The position numbers were made by a program, and so were the translations under genes. From positions 558,001 through 622,000 of the forward strand of contig NFUV01000001.1 of the NCBI GenBank assembly GCA_002127295.1: a stretch of 64,000 bases of DNA, read 5' to 3'. This document shows positions 54,362 through 63,935 of this stretch, piece after piece; position 1 is the first letter of the stretch; each line of letters begins with the position of its first letter. The DNA is from Chitinophagaceae bacterium IBVUCB2 (GTDB lineage: Bacteria > Bacteroidota > Bacteroidia > Chitinophagales > Chitinophagaceae). The notes under the pieces were generated by a model. It was given only the letters and a program-made list of their open reading frames with translations, made no database searches and was not told where the DNA came from.

Positions 54362-57300
54362 TTAAATATGCCTGTCATAATAAATTGAGTTTTCATCGTT
54401 AGGGTCAAGCGATGTATTTGTTGATTTCTTTTTCCCGATAACCCAATCATATACCAACGGGACTAACCACAAACTGATAAACGTACTAAAAAGTAAACCG
54501 CCTATTACGGCAATGCCCAACGGGGCAGTTTGTTTACCGCTTTCTCCAAATCCTATTGCCATCGGCAACATGCCTGCAATCATAGCAAAGCTTGTCATTA
54601 AAATAGGACGAAGCCGATTGGATGCGGCCTGGGCACCAATAGATATTACATTGTTTTGTTGTGAACGGATATGTTCGGCACTTGACACTAATAAAATCGC
54701 ATTAGATATTGCTACACCAATGGCCATAATGCTACCCATGAAAGATTGGATATTTAATGTGTTACCAGTAATCCATAACAAGAACATGGAGCCGGCTATT
54801 ACAGCAGGAAATGCTGACAGTACCGTTAATGACAATTTGAATGATTGGAAATAGGCGGAAAGCATCAAACCAATTATAACAACAGCCAGTAATAAACCAA
54901 TAGACAATTCGCTGATAGTTTGATTTAATACATCTGCCTGCCCCCGCAGGTAAACCTTTACACCATGAGGCAGCTCACCCAATTTTTTGATAGCACTATT
55001 TACGTCGGCAACTGCTTTTCCTAAATCCTGTTTATGAATGTTAGCAGTTACGGTGATATATCGTTGCTGATTAATTCTATCATATTCTCCAATAGAATTT
55101 CCTTTTTTCATATCCGCAATATCTCTCAGGTAAACTGTATTTCCATCAGATTTACCAACAGGAATCTGGTCTATCTGCTCCGGGCTGTTCATAGCAAGCT
55201 GCGGATATTCTACCTGCACCTGGTAAGCATTGCCGGATGCTTTATCTAACCAATATACAGGTTGTGTTAAGCGGCTGGATGAAGTTCCCTCAGTAACAGA
55301 TTTGCCAGCCTGTTCCACCGTTAAACCCATTTGCCCGGTTCTTATCCTGTCATAATTAATTTGCAGGGTAGGATAATCGAGTGGCTGTGCAATCTGCACA
55401 TCACGGAGATACGCAATATTGCTTAATGATAATTTTAATTTATCTGCAATTTCCCGGCTCTGTGCTAAATTCTTCCCCTGCACTACTACTTCAACAGGAT
55501 TGTTTGCGCCAAGACTCATTACCTGGTCAACCAAATCAGCCGGTTCAAATGAAAGAGCGGCACCGGGAATGTTTTTGACAACTGCTGAACGTAATTGCTC
55601 TTTCAGTTTCTCAATTCCAATACCTGCACCTTTTGTTAGATTTACTTTTATCAATGCTTCATGCGGGCCACTTGTAAATAAAAAAATGGGAGTAATAGCA
55701 TAAGATTGCGGATGCAATCCTACATAAGCGGATGTGATGGCTACATTTTTTTTCCCAGCAATGCTGTCAATAAGTCCTAATGTTTTTTTAGTGGCATCTT
55801 CGGTTCGTTCAATCCTTGTTCCGGCAGGTAGTCTTAACCGCACCTGCATTTGCCCGGCATCTACTTTTGGAAATATTTCTGTACCTGCATTTTTATACCC
55901 GATGAATGCAACAGCTAATAACCCAATTAAAACAAGCGGCACAATTACTATCCGCCCTTTACTTGATTTTTGAATGGAGCCGGACAACCGTTTTTTAATA
56001 TCTGCCAATTTTTTATCGCTTTCTTCTGTATGTGTTTTTTTCAACAGCCAGTTAGAAAGTACAGGCACTAAAGTTTGTGATAAGAGAAAAGATGCAATCA
56101 TGGCAAATGCCACTGCCATTGACAGCGGCATAAACATTGACCTCGGCACTCCACTCATAAATAAAGCAGGAACAAATACGGCAAGGATACTTAACAGGAT
56201 TAATAATTTGGGTAAAGCAATTTCTTTACAGGCATCCCAAATAGCCCTTGATTTTTGTTTACCCATTTCTAAATGATGATGGATGTTTTCAATGGTAACG
56301 GTAGATTCATCCACCAATATACCAACGGCCAATGCCAAACCGCCCAATGTCATTATATTAATGGTTTGCCCGGCTAAATACAAACACACAACCGATGTAA
56401 GCAATGCCAGCGGAATATTGATAACAACAATTACTGCACTTCTCATATCCCTTAAAAATAACAACACCATTAAACCGGTGAGCAATGCACCCAACAGTCC
56501 TTCAAACAATAAACTTTTTAATGAATTAATTACATACCCGGACTGGTCAAATTCATAAGACACTTTTATATCTTCCGGAATTGCTGCCTGCATATCTGGC
56601 AATGCCTTTTTGATAGCCTGTACTACATCCCAGGTAGAGGCATCAGCCCTTTTAGTTACCGGAATGTAAACGGAACGTTTGCCGTTAATAAGTGCATAGC
56701 CTGTTGTAATATCAGCCCCGTTATCAACAGTAGCAAGGTCTCTTACTAATACAGATGTGCCATCTACATTTTTGATGGTTACATTTTCCAGTTCTTTAAA
56801 ATTATCTACCACACTATTAGATGGAGTAATAATAGATTTATCACCTACCCGTATATTTCCCGCAGGAAGGATGGGATTGTTTTTAGCAATTGCCATTACT
56901 ATTTCATCAGCGGTGATATTATAACTCCTCAACCTTTCAGGGTCTGCTTTTATTACAACTGTTCTTTGATTGCCCCCAAGTGGCGGTGGGGCAGAAACAC
57001 CTGGTAAGGCAGCAAACATGGGGCGAACTTTGAACAAAGCCAAATCCTGAATTTCATTTAAGGAACGGCCTTCGCTGGTAAACACCAATTGCCCTACGGG
57101 AACAGAGCCAGCATCGTACCGCATTACAAATGGTGGCAATGTGCCGGGCGGCATGAATGAACGGGCACGGTTTACATAAGAAATAACTTCGGCCATTGCA
57201 TTAGCCATGTTCGTTCCTTCGTGAAATTGTAATTTGATTAAACCAAGTCCCTGTATAGATTTACTTTCAACTGCTTTAATACCGGTGATGTATAAAAAAT

Positions 57301-57511
57301 GATACTCATAGTAGGAAGTGATAAAGCCTTCCATCTGTTGCGGAGACAATCCTCCGTAAGTCTGTGCCACATAAATAGTGGGAGCATTAACAGATGGGAA
57401 AATATCAATCGAAGATTTACGGATTGCTAAAACAGAAAACAGCACAATGCCTAATACCAGCACAATGATGGCGACAGGTTTACGAAGGGCAAATTGAATT
57501 AGTTTAAGCAT
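54362..57511 (-). CDS. RND efflux pump (AcrB/MMPL type)
   Basis: 1049 aa. 12 membrane helices in the two-repeat RND layout with two large periplasmic loops. Proton-relay helix 4 reads GLALAVGILVDESTVTIENI: Asp-Glu instead of the Asp-Asp of AcrB; the metal-pump pattern of CzcA is not matched either. IDIFPSVNAPTIYV and TEIFPKVDAGQMQVRLRLP mark the two loop starts. The substrate cannot be read from the sequence. Second gene of the operon, 6 nt after TolC. Confidence 0.93.
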   Translation of the reverse strand: MLKLIQFALRKPVAIIVLVLGIVLFSVLAIRKSSIDIFPSVNAPTIYVAQTYGGLSPQQMEGFITSYYEYHFLYITGIKAVESKSIQGLGLIKLQFHEGTNMANAMAEVISYVNRARSFMPPGTLPPFVMRYDAGSVPVGQLVFTSEGRSLNEIQDLALFKVRPMFAALPGVSAPPPLGGNQRTVVIKADPERLRSYNITADEIVMAIAKNNPILPAGNIRVGDKSIITPSNSVVDNFKELENVTIKNVDGTSVLVRDLATVDNGADITTGYALINGKRSVYIPVTKRADASTWDVVQAIKKALPDMQAAIPEDIKVSYEFDQSGYVINSLKSLLFEGLLGALLTGLMVLLFLRDMRSAVIVVINIPLALLTSVVCLYLAGQTINIMTLGGLALAVGILVDESTVTIENIHHHLEMGKQKSRAIWDACKEIALPKLLILLSILAVFVPALFMSGVPRSMFMPLSMAVAFAMIASFLLSQTLVPVLSNWLLKKTHTEESDKKLADIKKRLSGSIQKSSKGRIVIVPLVLIGLLAVAFIGYKNAGTEIFPKVDAGQMQVRLRLPAGTRIERTEDATKKTLGLIDSIAGKKNVAITSAYVGLHPQSYAITPIFLFTSGPHEALIKVNLTKGAGIGIEKLKEQLRSAVVKNIPGAALSFEPADLVDQVMSLGANNPVEVVVQGKNLAQSREIADKLKLSLSNIAYLRDVQIAQPLDYPTLQINYDRIRTGQMGLTVEQAGKSVTEGTSSSRLTQPVYWLDKASGNAYQVQVEYPQLAMNSPEQIDQIPVGKSDGNTVYLRDIADMKKGNSIGEYDRINQQRYITVTANIHKQDLGKAVADVNSAIKKLGELPHGVKVYLRGQADVLNQTISELSIGLLLAVVIIGLMLSAYFQSFKLSLTVLSAFPAVIAGSMFLLWITGNTLNIQSFMGSIMAIGVAISNAILLVSSAEHIRSQQNNVISIGAQAASNRLRPILMTSFAMIAGMLPMAIGFGESGKQTAPLGIAVIGGLLFSTFISLWLVPLVYDWVIGKKKSTNTSLDPNDENSIYYDRHI

Positions 57512-57517
57512 TGTATT

Positions 57518-58900
57518 TTACCTGATTGCATTTATAAAAATAGTTTCATCTCCCTTTACAGCAGTTTGCAAAAGCAGGGCTTTCCACGCATCCCAATAAG
57601 CTGTTCTGCTATCTAATTCTGCTTTTAATAAATTGTATTGTGCCTGTATGAGGTCAGCAAAGTTTACTAACCCAGTATTGTACCTTGTTTGCATTGCTGT
57701 AAACGCATATTGTGCAGATTTTAATTGCTGTTGTGTTTCATTTGCTATTGCTATACTGCTGCTGAATGTTGTATTAGCAATCCGCTGCTGCATAGTAAGT
57801 ATTGATTTACTTTCTTCTATTTTTTCCTGCGCCGCTTTTGATAATAAATTCTGTTGCAACAATTGTTTTTTTACTTCACCATATTTCATAATGGGAAATA
57901 CCAGTTGCACACCAGCACCATAGTTTACACGGTTCAATCCTAATCCATTGAATGCTTTTATTGAGCCATCGGCCTGAAAGCCGGAGCCACGGGCAAAACC
58001 AGTACCCCAAACATTTAGTTTAGGCAGGTAAGATTTTTTCAGCAGTAATTCTTTTGACTGATTTAGGTAAAACTGGCTTTGTGCATATTGAACTACAGGA
58101 TTAGTTCCAAATGCAGTATCGCTGGAAAAAATGCCAACAGGTAATTTGTTCAGGAAAGCTGTATCAGATGGTACAGGCAGCGCATCAATACCAATTAGCT
58201 GTGCTAAAATTATTTGGGTCACCTGCAATTGCCGTCGTGTATTCAGCAATTCTATTCTCGCTTTTGATAATTCTGATAAAAACAAAGCTGTATCTACACC
58301 GGGTTTAATACCACTATTTGTGAGTACCCGGCTTTGCTTCAAATTAGCATTTACCCGTTCAATGTTTTGCTGGTGTATATTGATTTTTTCAGAAGCCAGT
58401 ATCACATCAAGGTAGCTGCTGATGACATTTACTTTATGAATAAACAAGGCTTGCTGCCATTCTGTTTGTTTACTATTGGCTTCTGCTACTGAAACATTAA
58501 TCTGTGCATCCCGTTGGCCGAAAGTAACAGCTTGCCAGTTCATTAATACACTGGCCGCACTACCAGTTGCAGGACTGTACCGGTTAGCCACTGATGGCGG
58601 GCCACTGATGGGTAAGATACCAGTAGGGTAAAACATCCCCGTAAGATTATTGGCTGTTGCTATGTTTGCCTGGTAGCTTGCATCAATGGTGGGCAGTTTA
58701 CTGTACTTTGTTACATCAATGTATTTTATAGCTGCATCGGCTTCAAGCTTTTTAGATTTGAGTAAATGATATCGTTCTTCTGCAAGGCGCAAGGCATCAT
58801 TTAAATGCAGTACCGTATCGGTGGGTAATTGTGCAATTGCTTTGCTTGTAATGAACTGAGCCATTAACAATGCAATGATTGCAAATTGTTTGTATTTCAA
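57518..58900 (-). CDS. TolC-family outer-membrane efflux protein
   Basis: 460 aa, start TTG at 58898-58900. Signal peptide (about 1-23), two-fold repeated helical OEP architecture with LRLAEERYHLLKSKKLEADA in repeat 1 and the conserved second-repeat GLVNFADLIQAQYNLLKAEL. Channel component of the efflux complex. First gene of the six-gene operon; 56 nt downstream of the ChrB-AraC gene, a gap that could hold a promoter or operator. Confidence 0.92.
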   Translation of the reverse strand: MKYKQFAIIALLMAQFITSKAIAQLPTDTVLHLNDALRLAEERYHLLKSKKLEADAAIKYIDVTKYSKLPTIDASYQANIATANNLTGMFYPTGILPISGPPSVANRYSPATGSAASVLMNWQAVTFGQRDAQINVSVAEANSKQTEWQQALFIHKVNVISSYLDVILASEKINIHQQNIERVNANLKQSRVLTNSGIKPGVDTALFLSELSKARIELLNTRRQLQVTQIILAQLIGIDALPVPSDTAFLNKLPVGIFSSDTAFGTNPVVQYAQSQFYLNQSKELLLKKSYLPKLNVWGTGFARGSGFQADGSIKAFNGLGLNRVNYGAGVQLVFPIMKYGEVKKQLLQQNLLSKAAQEKIEESKSILTMQQRIANTTFSSSIAIANETQQQLKSAQYAFTAMQTRYNTGLVNFADLIQAQYNLLKAELDSRTAYWDAWKALLLQTAVKGDETIFINAIR

Positions 58901-58956
58901 GTCCTGATTAGTTTTGCCTGCAAAACTAAGTTTTCCGATTCAGGCTAAATTGTATT

Positions 58957-59826
58957 TTAATGCCCTTTTGTACGGGGTTTACCTTTTGCAGCACTTTTTC
59001 TGAATAAGGATGGGTTCTTCCCGGTATGTTGTTTAAATATCCGGGTAAAATGGCTTTGGTCTGAAAACCCTGTGAGATAGGCTATTTCCGTAAATGAATA
59101 ATTAGTTGCACTGATTAATTCAATTGCTTTTTCTATACGGACTTTCCTGATGTATTCACCAAAGTTGAGGTTATCAAAATGCTCAGAAAATTTTCTTGAC
59201 AGATAAGAAGGATTAATACCTATTTCATTTGAAAATTCCTTTAAGCTGAATGTAAGGTTTGTGTCAATATGGTCTTGCAAAATGGCTTTTAGTTCCTTTG
59301 CCCACTTCGGTGTTTTCTTTTTTTGCTTTGGGGCATCTTGCAATATTTTGGTGTACACTTCATGCAATAAATTCTCAAAGGGGCTATTTTGTAAATGTTT
59401 TTGTTTGAATAAATATTTTGCCCAGCTATACAGGGCATCATATAGTATCATCCCCTTTTCAAGCAACTGCTTATCGTTTGTAGTGTTATGTGCAAGCCCG
59501 GCAGAAATTGCCCAAAGCCCCGCAGATTCGCTTGCGATATCATGCTGGTCGGTATCTGCACCTCTTACAATGTCTGCAATGATTAAAATTGCAGGGTCAT
59601 TAATTTTATACTTCTTTACAAAGTAATCAAACGTACATTCTTTACCATAGTGGGTAAATTCTACATCCGGAATATCAAAAGGAGTAGCTTTTAGTTTTTG
59701 GGCTTTGGGTAATACGTCTTTGTAGGGAACGAAAATAAATTTCGCTTCTTTGTCAATGAAGTTTTTAATAAGCCATGGGCAGGCAATGCGGTCTATTTTG
59801 GGACGTTCACGGGTTATCCATTTCAT
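58957..59826 (-). CDS. ChrB-domain/AraC-type fusion regulator
   Basis: 289 aa. Residues 1-140 are a ChrB domain (KWITRERPKIDRIACPWLIK, Cys64, ADTDQHD, SAGLWAISAG); a linker follows; residues 185-285 are an AraC-type double helix-turn-helix (FSNEIGINPSYLSRKFSEHF and AYLTGFSDQSHFTRIFKQH). So a sensor-like domain is joined to a DNA-binding domain. It probably regulates the efflux operon just downstream, which also holds a free ChrB domain. It starts 9 nt after the Argonaute stop and may be read with the Argonaute operon. Confidence 0.87.
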   Translation of the reverse strand: MKWITRERPKIDRIACPWLIKNFIDKEAKFIFVPYKDVLPKAQKLKATPFDIPDVEFTHYGKECTFDYFVKKYKINDPAILIIADIVRGADTDQHDIASESAGLWAISAGLAHNTTNDKQLLEKGMILYDALYSWAKYLFKQKHLQNSPFENLLHEVYTKILQDAPKQKKKTPKWAKELKAILQDHIDTNLTFSLKEFSNEIGINPSYLSRKFSEHFDNLNFGEYIRKVRIEKAIELISATNYSFTEIAYLTGFSDQSHFTRIFKQHTGKNPSLFRKSAAKGKPRTKGH

Positions 59827-59835
59827 ATACTTATT

Positions 59836-61920
59836 TTACAAAAACCAAAGACTTTCTTTTCCAAAATCGGGCAGCCTGTCATGCTCAAAGTAAGGATAAA
59901 TTTCTGCCACCATTTCGGGGTATTTAATGGTAACTGGTAAACTCTGCTGATTGGTGCTTTTCCAATACATACGGCTGAACTGATATACCTGGTCTATCAA
60001 CTGTTCTACTAAATTCATATCATCTAACATTCTATCAACTGTACAAGACAAGGCAATTTTTACAGGAAAGTGATATTCTTTTTGGGCAGGCTTTGAAGCA
60101 GCATCGTATCGGGTATTATTAAATAAAAGGTATTCAGACCAACCAACTTTTACAATAGTGCCGCTGTATGGCATCAGGTTGGTTTTATCTTTTGTATCAA
60201 ATCCTAATAGTTCTTTGCTTTCGGTTTTGTTGATGGTAACAATTATTACAGGAATGTTTAAGCCCAACGTATGCAGTGTTTTCAGGATGGGTTCTATTTC
60301 TTTTTTACCAATGTCTTTGTAAAAATGTATAATAAGCCTTGAAGCGGTATGATTGGTAACAATGAATTTGCCTACGGCCTCCCTTATGGAACCAGCAAGG
60401 CTTATGCTATCATTGCCTTTAAAACAATCAAAGCCTTTGAACATGCCCTCATTGTTAAAGCAAAAGGCTGAACCAACGAACCTTGTTTTCTTTGTAACGG
60501 AATAAAATGCACCTACGCCAACAATCAGTTCGTTATTGATTGGCCTGTTGAGCCGCCACGGCACACCACCCAGCTTTGCCAGCATGGCAACTTCAATGTG
60601 TGACAGGTAGGTATTGATTACAGGATTAGGTTTTCCGAATTTATACAAATGCTCACTTTTTATTACCTGCGAAACCACCCCATCGTACAAGAGGATTTCT
60701 TTGATTTTGTAATAGATGTTCTTTCGACCTTCGTCCTTCTCCAATTTTGGTACAGGGTTTACGAATAAGGCCATGTAAAGTGTATCAGGTTGCCAATCGG
60801 CATTTTTAATGGCATTGCGAATAGTGGTAACTGCATTTTCTACTCTGTCAAACTCTATATTTTTGGTTGTATCTAACTCAAAAGGAACTTTGATATAGTC
60901 CTGCATTTTGGGGAATGTAAACTGTCCGTCTTTCCAGCCACTATTGAGATACCTGTATAATTCTGTAACTGCCCCTGCTTTATCTGATGCCTGGTAAATG
61001 AAAAAGAATTTAAAGTTGTTGGGCTTGTTAGGCAATTGATACGGGCCTTTGCTTTTAAAATCTTTCTTCGGTTCTTTTCCTGTTTTGCCATTGGCATATA
61101 ACAAGTCGTTGGAAGTGGATTGGATTACCCTGAACTGCTCTGTTGTGGGTTGGTAAAAGCCATCTGTACTTATTGGAATAAGGTTGCGGAAAGCAGGAAT
61201 GTTCAGGTACTTATTGTAAAAGTCTTGCAGTATGCTTAGGTGTCTTGGGTAACGATTGGTAAGGTCTGGTACATTGGCAGCAATATCTAAAAGAGGTTTT
61301 ATTTCATTGCTCAGTACAGGGTAGCATTTATCAGGCATATTGATTACTGACTGCGGCCTGTATTTCCATTTGTATAAAAGACCGTTGCAAACAATCCAGT
61401 TGTAAAGGTTAGTGTTGAAGTTGAGTATTTGCGATACTGGTTTTGCAAATACTTTAGTAGTGCCATCATAAGAAAGCACCAACTCGGGACCGGTGGTAAC
61501 CCGGCTGTGCTGCACTTTTATTGTAAACTGATTGTACTGGTTATATTTTATATTGCTTTTGTCTTTATCGTGAAACCACACTTCGGTTTCGCTGGTAAAG
61601 TTTTGCTGAAGGATGTCGGCAATGCCTAAAAAGTATTCTCTTATAAGATGTCGGTAATAGTGGTTGGCAAACCTGTATGAAACCGATAAATCTATCTCTA
61701 ATTGTATTGCACCTTCTTTTGCTGGCTGAAAATCGGTGTAGAGTTTTTCAAGTTCTATTAATTCTAATTGCGGCAGTTTATTATCCAACAGCCCCTGCAA
61801 ATCATTTTTAAAAATTGGGTAATAGCTATCATCTATCCTTTCCCGATAAAAAGAGAATGATTTTTTTCCGGATGCCGGGGCAAAAGGGATGATATTTAAA
61901 AGTAGTGACTGCTGTTGCAT
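59836..61920 (-). CDS. Long prokaryotic Argonaute, PIWI site predicted inactive
   Basis: 694 aa. N and PAZ-like region (about 1-300), then MID (about 300-440) with a guide 5'-end pocket IYYKIKEILLYDGVVSQV (Y403/Y404, K405, S417-Q418, K421), and PIWI (about 445-694) with LAKLGGVPWRLN, SIREAVGKF and LPVTIKYPEMVAE. At the first catalytic site the family Asp is replaced: IVGVGAFYS has Gly470. The HRDG-type third site reads IHFYKD, with Tyr534 where Asp is usual; a glutamate (514) remains. Predicted: guide binding kept, slicing lost. Downstream of the AlbA_2 gene by 10 nt. Confidence 0.85.
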   Translation of the reverse strand: MQQQSLLLNIIPFAPASGKKSFSFYRERIDDSYYPIFKNDLQGLLDNKLPQLELIELEKLYTDFQPAKEGAIQLEIDLSVSYRFANHYYRHLIREYFLGIADILQQNFTSETEVWFHDKDKSNIKYNQYNQFTIKVQHSRVTTGPELVLSYDGTTKVFAKPVSQILNFNTNLYNWIVCNGLLYKWKYRPQSVINMPDKCYPVLSNEIKPLLDIAANVPDLTNRYPRHLSILQDFYNKYLNIPAFRNLIPISTDGFYQPTTEQFRVIQSTSNDLLYANGKTGKEPKKDFKSKGPYQLPNKPNNFKFFFIYQASDKAGAVTELYRYLNSGWKDGQFTFPKMQDYIKVPFELDTTKNIEFDRVENAVTTIRNAIKNADWQPDTLYMALFVNPVPKLEKDEGRKNIYYKIKEILLYDGVVSQVIKSEHLYKFGKPNPVINTYLSHIEVAMLAKLGGVPWRLNRPINNELIVGVGAFYSVTKKTRFVGSAFCFNNEGMFKGFDCFKGNDSISLAGSIREAVGKFIVTNHTASRLIIHFYKDIGKKEIEPILKTLHTLGLNIPVIIVTINKTESKELLGFDTKDKTNLMPYSGTIVKVGWSEYLLFNNTRYDAASKPAQKEYHFPVKIALSCTVDRMLDDMNLVEQLIDQVYQFSRMYWKSTNQQSLPVTIKYPEMVAEIYPYFEHDRLPDFGKESLWFL

Positions 61921-61930
61921 TAATTGTTAT

Positions 61931-63355
61931 TTACTTAATAAAATATCCTCCTGTTTTCGGTACTCCTACAAATTTTATATGCTTAGCATCTTTCAATTTC
62001 TTGATATACCTTTCTGCCGTTGAAAGGCTTACACCCAATACGGATGCAATAGCCGGGGCTTTTAATCCCGGTGTTTTTTCTATCACTGCATAAATGGCAT
62101 TTAGCTCTTCATTTACACCTTCACTTTCGGCTTTAAAATGCACTTTTTTTACACCTTCATTTACACCTTCATTTACACCTTTAGTGGCTTTGGTTTTGAT
62201 AGAAAGGTCGGGAAAGGTTACAGTAGTTACATTGTCTTTATCCGTCCAAACGGGCATTCTAAAACCATTCTTTTTGCAATCACTTATCATTCGCAAAGTA
62301 CCGCTGCCCAGCATTTCTATGTACTTTCTTACAAAGCATATTTGAGCAATATCAGGATTGCGAAGTATGGAACTATGTTCCTTTTTTAAATCCTTAATGG
62401 TGATACCGGCAGGTAAGCCCCCGTAATTGGCAATTTCGGTTCTATCGCTAAAAATAGAAATTTGCAAAAAGCCATTTACCGAATTATAATCCCGGTGAAC
62501 CATTGCATTGAGCAAACCTTCCCGTACAGCCAATAAAGGATAATTCAATTTTTCTTTACGAAGGATGCCATCTACTACAATGTTTTTACCAAAGGAAATT
62601 TCTATAAAATTGAGGATGGCAGTAATATTTTGAAATATACAGCCATCAAATGTTTTGTCGTTCAAAAAATTATCGCCAGTAACAGTAGAGGGATAAATGG
62701 TTATTCTAATTTTGGATTGAGGTATAAAACGGGTGGGTTTTTTACCAAACAATACCACACAGGCATTGGTAAGATTGCCATTTTGTATCAAGCCCATTTG
62801 AATTAAAAAATCTTCGGCATCTTCTACTGCACTATTTGGCTTATATGCTTTGTATAAAGCAATGGTTTGATTAATTTCTTCGGTATCTAAATCCTGCAAA
62901 GAAGAACCTAAAACTGTTCTGCGTTCCCAGTGAAAATCAGCATCCTTACGGTCTTTAATGAGTGAAGTTAAATTGCTGACAGATGATAATTTGGTAGCAT
63001 CATTTTCACGGGTAAAGATTTTGCCTTTGTATTGGTATGGTTTTTTTGCACCCTCCCAAACACTTATCAATATTAAATCTTTCTTTTTGTAATTGATAAC
63101 CTGCGTAAAAATGGGAGCAATGGGCTGGATAAATTCCACCAGCATTTTTTGAATAGCCGCACACAATTTTTCAGCATTTTCTACCCCAACAATTTTTTTA
63201 TTGTCTTCTATCCCTATAACCAAATCGCCGCCTTGTGTATTGATGAAAGCTGCAATGGTTTTGGCAATAGCCTCCTTATTTACAGTTGCTTTAAACTCTA
63301 AACGGGTGCCTTCCTGTTGCTCCAACAAATTGTCTATAATAAAACTATTTTCCAT
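61931..63355 (-). CDS. AlbA_2 (Schlafen-type) ATP-binding, winged-helix protein
   Basis: 474 aa. N-terminal AlbA_2 domain (about 10-130) with EGTRLEFKA and IAAFINTQGGDLVIGIED; middle HATPase_c_4-type domain (about 200-385) with REGLLNAMVHRDYNS and NYGGLPAGITI; linker with GVNE repeats; C-terminal winged helix (about 415-470: APAIASVLGVSLSTAERYIK). A DNA-binding and regulatory or effector role is inferred from domains. Its ATG lies inside the end of the DUF4062 gene (11-nt overlap), so the two are translationally coupled. Confidence 0.87.
   Translation of the reverse strand: MENSFIIDNLLEQQEGTRLEFKATVNKEAIAKTIAAFINTQGGDLVIGIEDNKKIVGVENAEKLCAAIQKMLVEFIQPIAPIFTQVINYKKKDLILISVWEGAKKPYQYKGKIFTRENDATKLSSVSNLTSLIKDRKDADFHWERRTVLGSSLQDLDTEEINQTIALYKAYKPNSAVEDAEDFLIQMGLIQNGNLTNACVVLFGKKPTRFIPQSKIRITIYPSTVTGDNFLNDKTFDGCIFQNITAILNFIEISFGKNIVVDGILRKEKLNYPLLAVREGLLNAMVHRDYNSVNGFLQISIFSDRTEIANYGGLPAGITIKDLKKEHSSILRNPDIAQICFVRKYIEMLGSGTLRMISDCKKNGFRMPVWTDKDNVTTVTFPDLSIKTKATKGVNEGVNEGVKKVHFKAESEGVNEELNAIYAVIEKTPGLKAPAIASVLGVSLSTAERYIKKLKDAKHIKFVGVPKTGGYFIK
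62151..62181. repeat. 12-bp tandem repeat inside the AlbA_2 gene
   Basis: ACACCTTCATTT repeated at 62151-62162 and 62163-62174 and partly at 62175-62181; it encodes repeated GVNE in the linker (residues 393-402) of the AlbA_2 protein. A further loose copy is at about 62107-62124. Being 12 bp, copy-number change keeps the frame. Confidence 0.8.
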
Positions 63356-63935
63356 TTTTTGCCGTTTTATCGTTTAGAATATTTTGAACAAAATCCATAT
63401 CAGTAAACTGAGTATTTACATAAGTCATCATTTCATCCAAGCGGTAAAACTCCTGTGCCCAATTGCCATTCCGTAGCGTAACTGGCTCATGATTTTTTAT
63501 TACATACTCATAAATCTCAATAGTACGTTCATCAAAAAAGCGGTTTGGTTCTACCACAATTTTATCACCTGATTTCAATTTCATTTTGCTAAACAGTAAC
63601 CGTGAAAAAACAACATCCCTATGTACCAGAAACCAATAAGGCTTTTTGAGTTTGATGGCTAATTTTATCTCCTCGAAAGTGATATTCTTATCTCCAATAT
63701 TGCCCGTACCATAGTAAGGCCGTATAATGCCCAAAAACAAATCACATTCTTTAACAGCATTGAGGCAATTATCTAAATTGGATAATGTAGGATTTACTTT
63801 TATGCTGCCGTTGTAAGAGTTGAGTACTTCGTAATCCAGTAGCTGTAGTTGTGCTACAATCTGCGAAAGCTGGTCTTCAAAGCCATACACGGTAGAGCCA
63901 ACCATTATTTTTATTTTTTTTGTTGCTTTTGCCAT
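63345..63935 (-). CDS. DUF4062 protein
   Basis: 196 aa, ATG 63933-63935. KIMVGSTVYGFEDQLSQIVA, then CDLFLGIIRPYYGTG, ITFEEIKLAIKLKKPYWFLV and HRDVVFSRLLF: the DUF4062 signature. DUF4062 is a Rossmann-like, TIR-resembling domain found at the front of many large bacterial defence proteins; here it is the whole protein except a short tail. First gene of the Argonaute operon. Its promoter should lie in 63936-64000 or beyond the window. Confidence 0.85.
   Translation of the reverse strand: MAKATKKIKIMVGSTVYGFEDQLSQIVAQLQLLDYEVLNSYNGSIKVNPTLSNLDNCLNAVKECDLFLGIIRPYYGTGNIGDKNITFEEIKLAIKLKKPYWFLVHRDVVFSRLLFSKMKLKSGDKIVVEPNRFFDERTIEIYEYVIKNHEPVTLRNGNWAQEFYRLDEMMTYVNTQFTDMDFVQNILNDKTAKNGK

Noticed and set aside
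54349-54450. N-terminal extension of the membrane-fusion protein
   Set aside because: It would lie inside the RND pump gene and hide a clear lipoprotein signal that begins at 54348.
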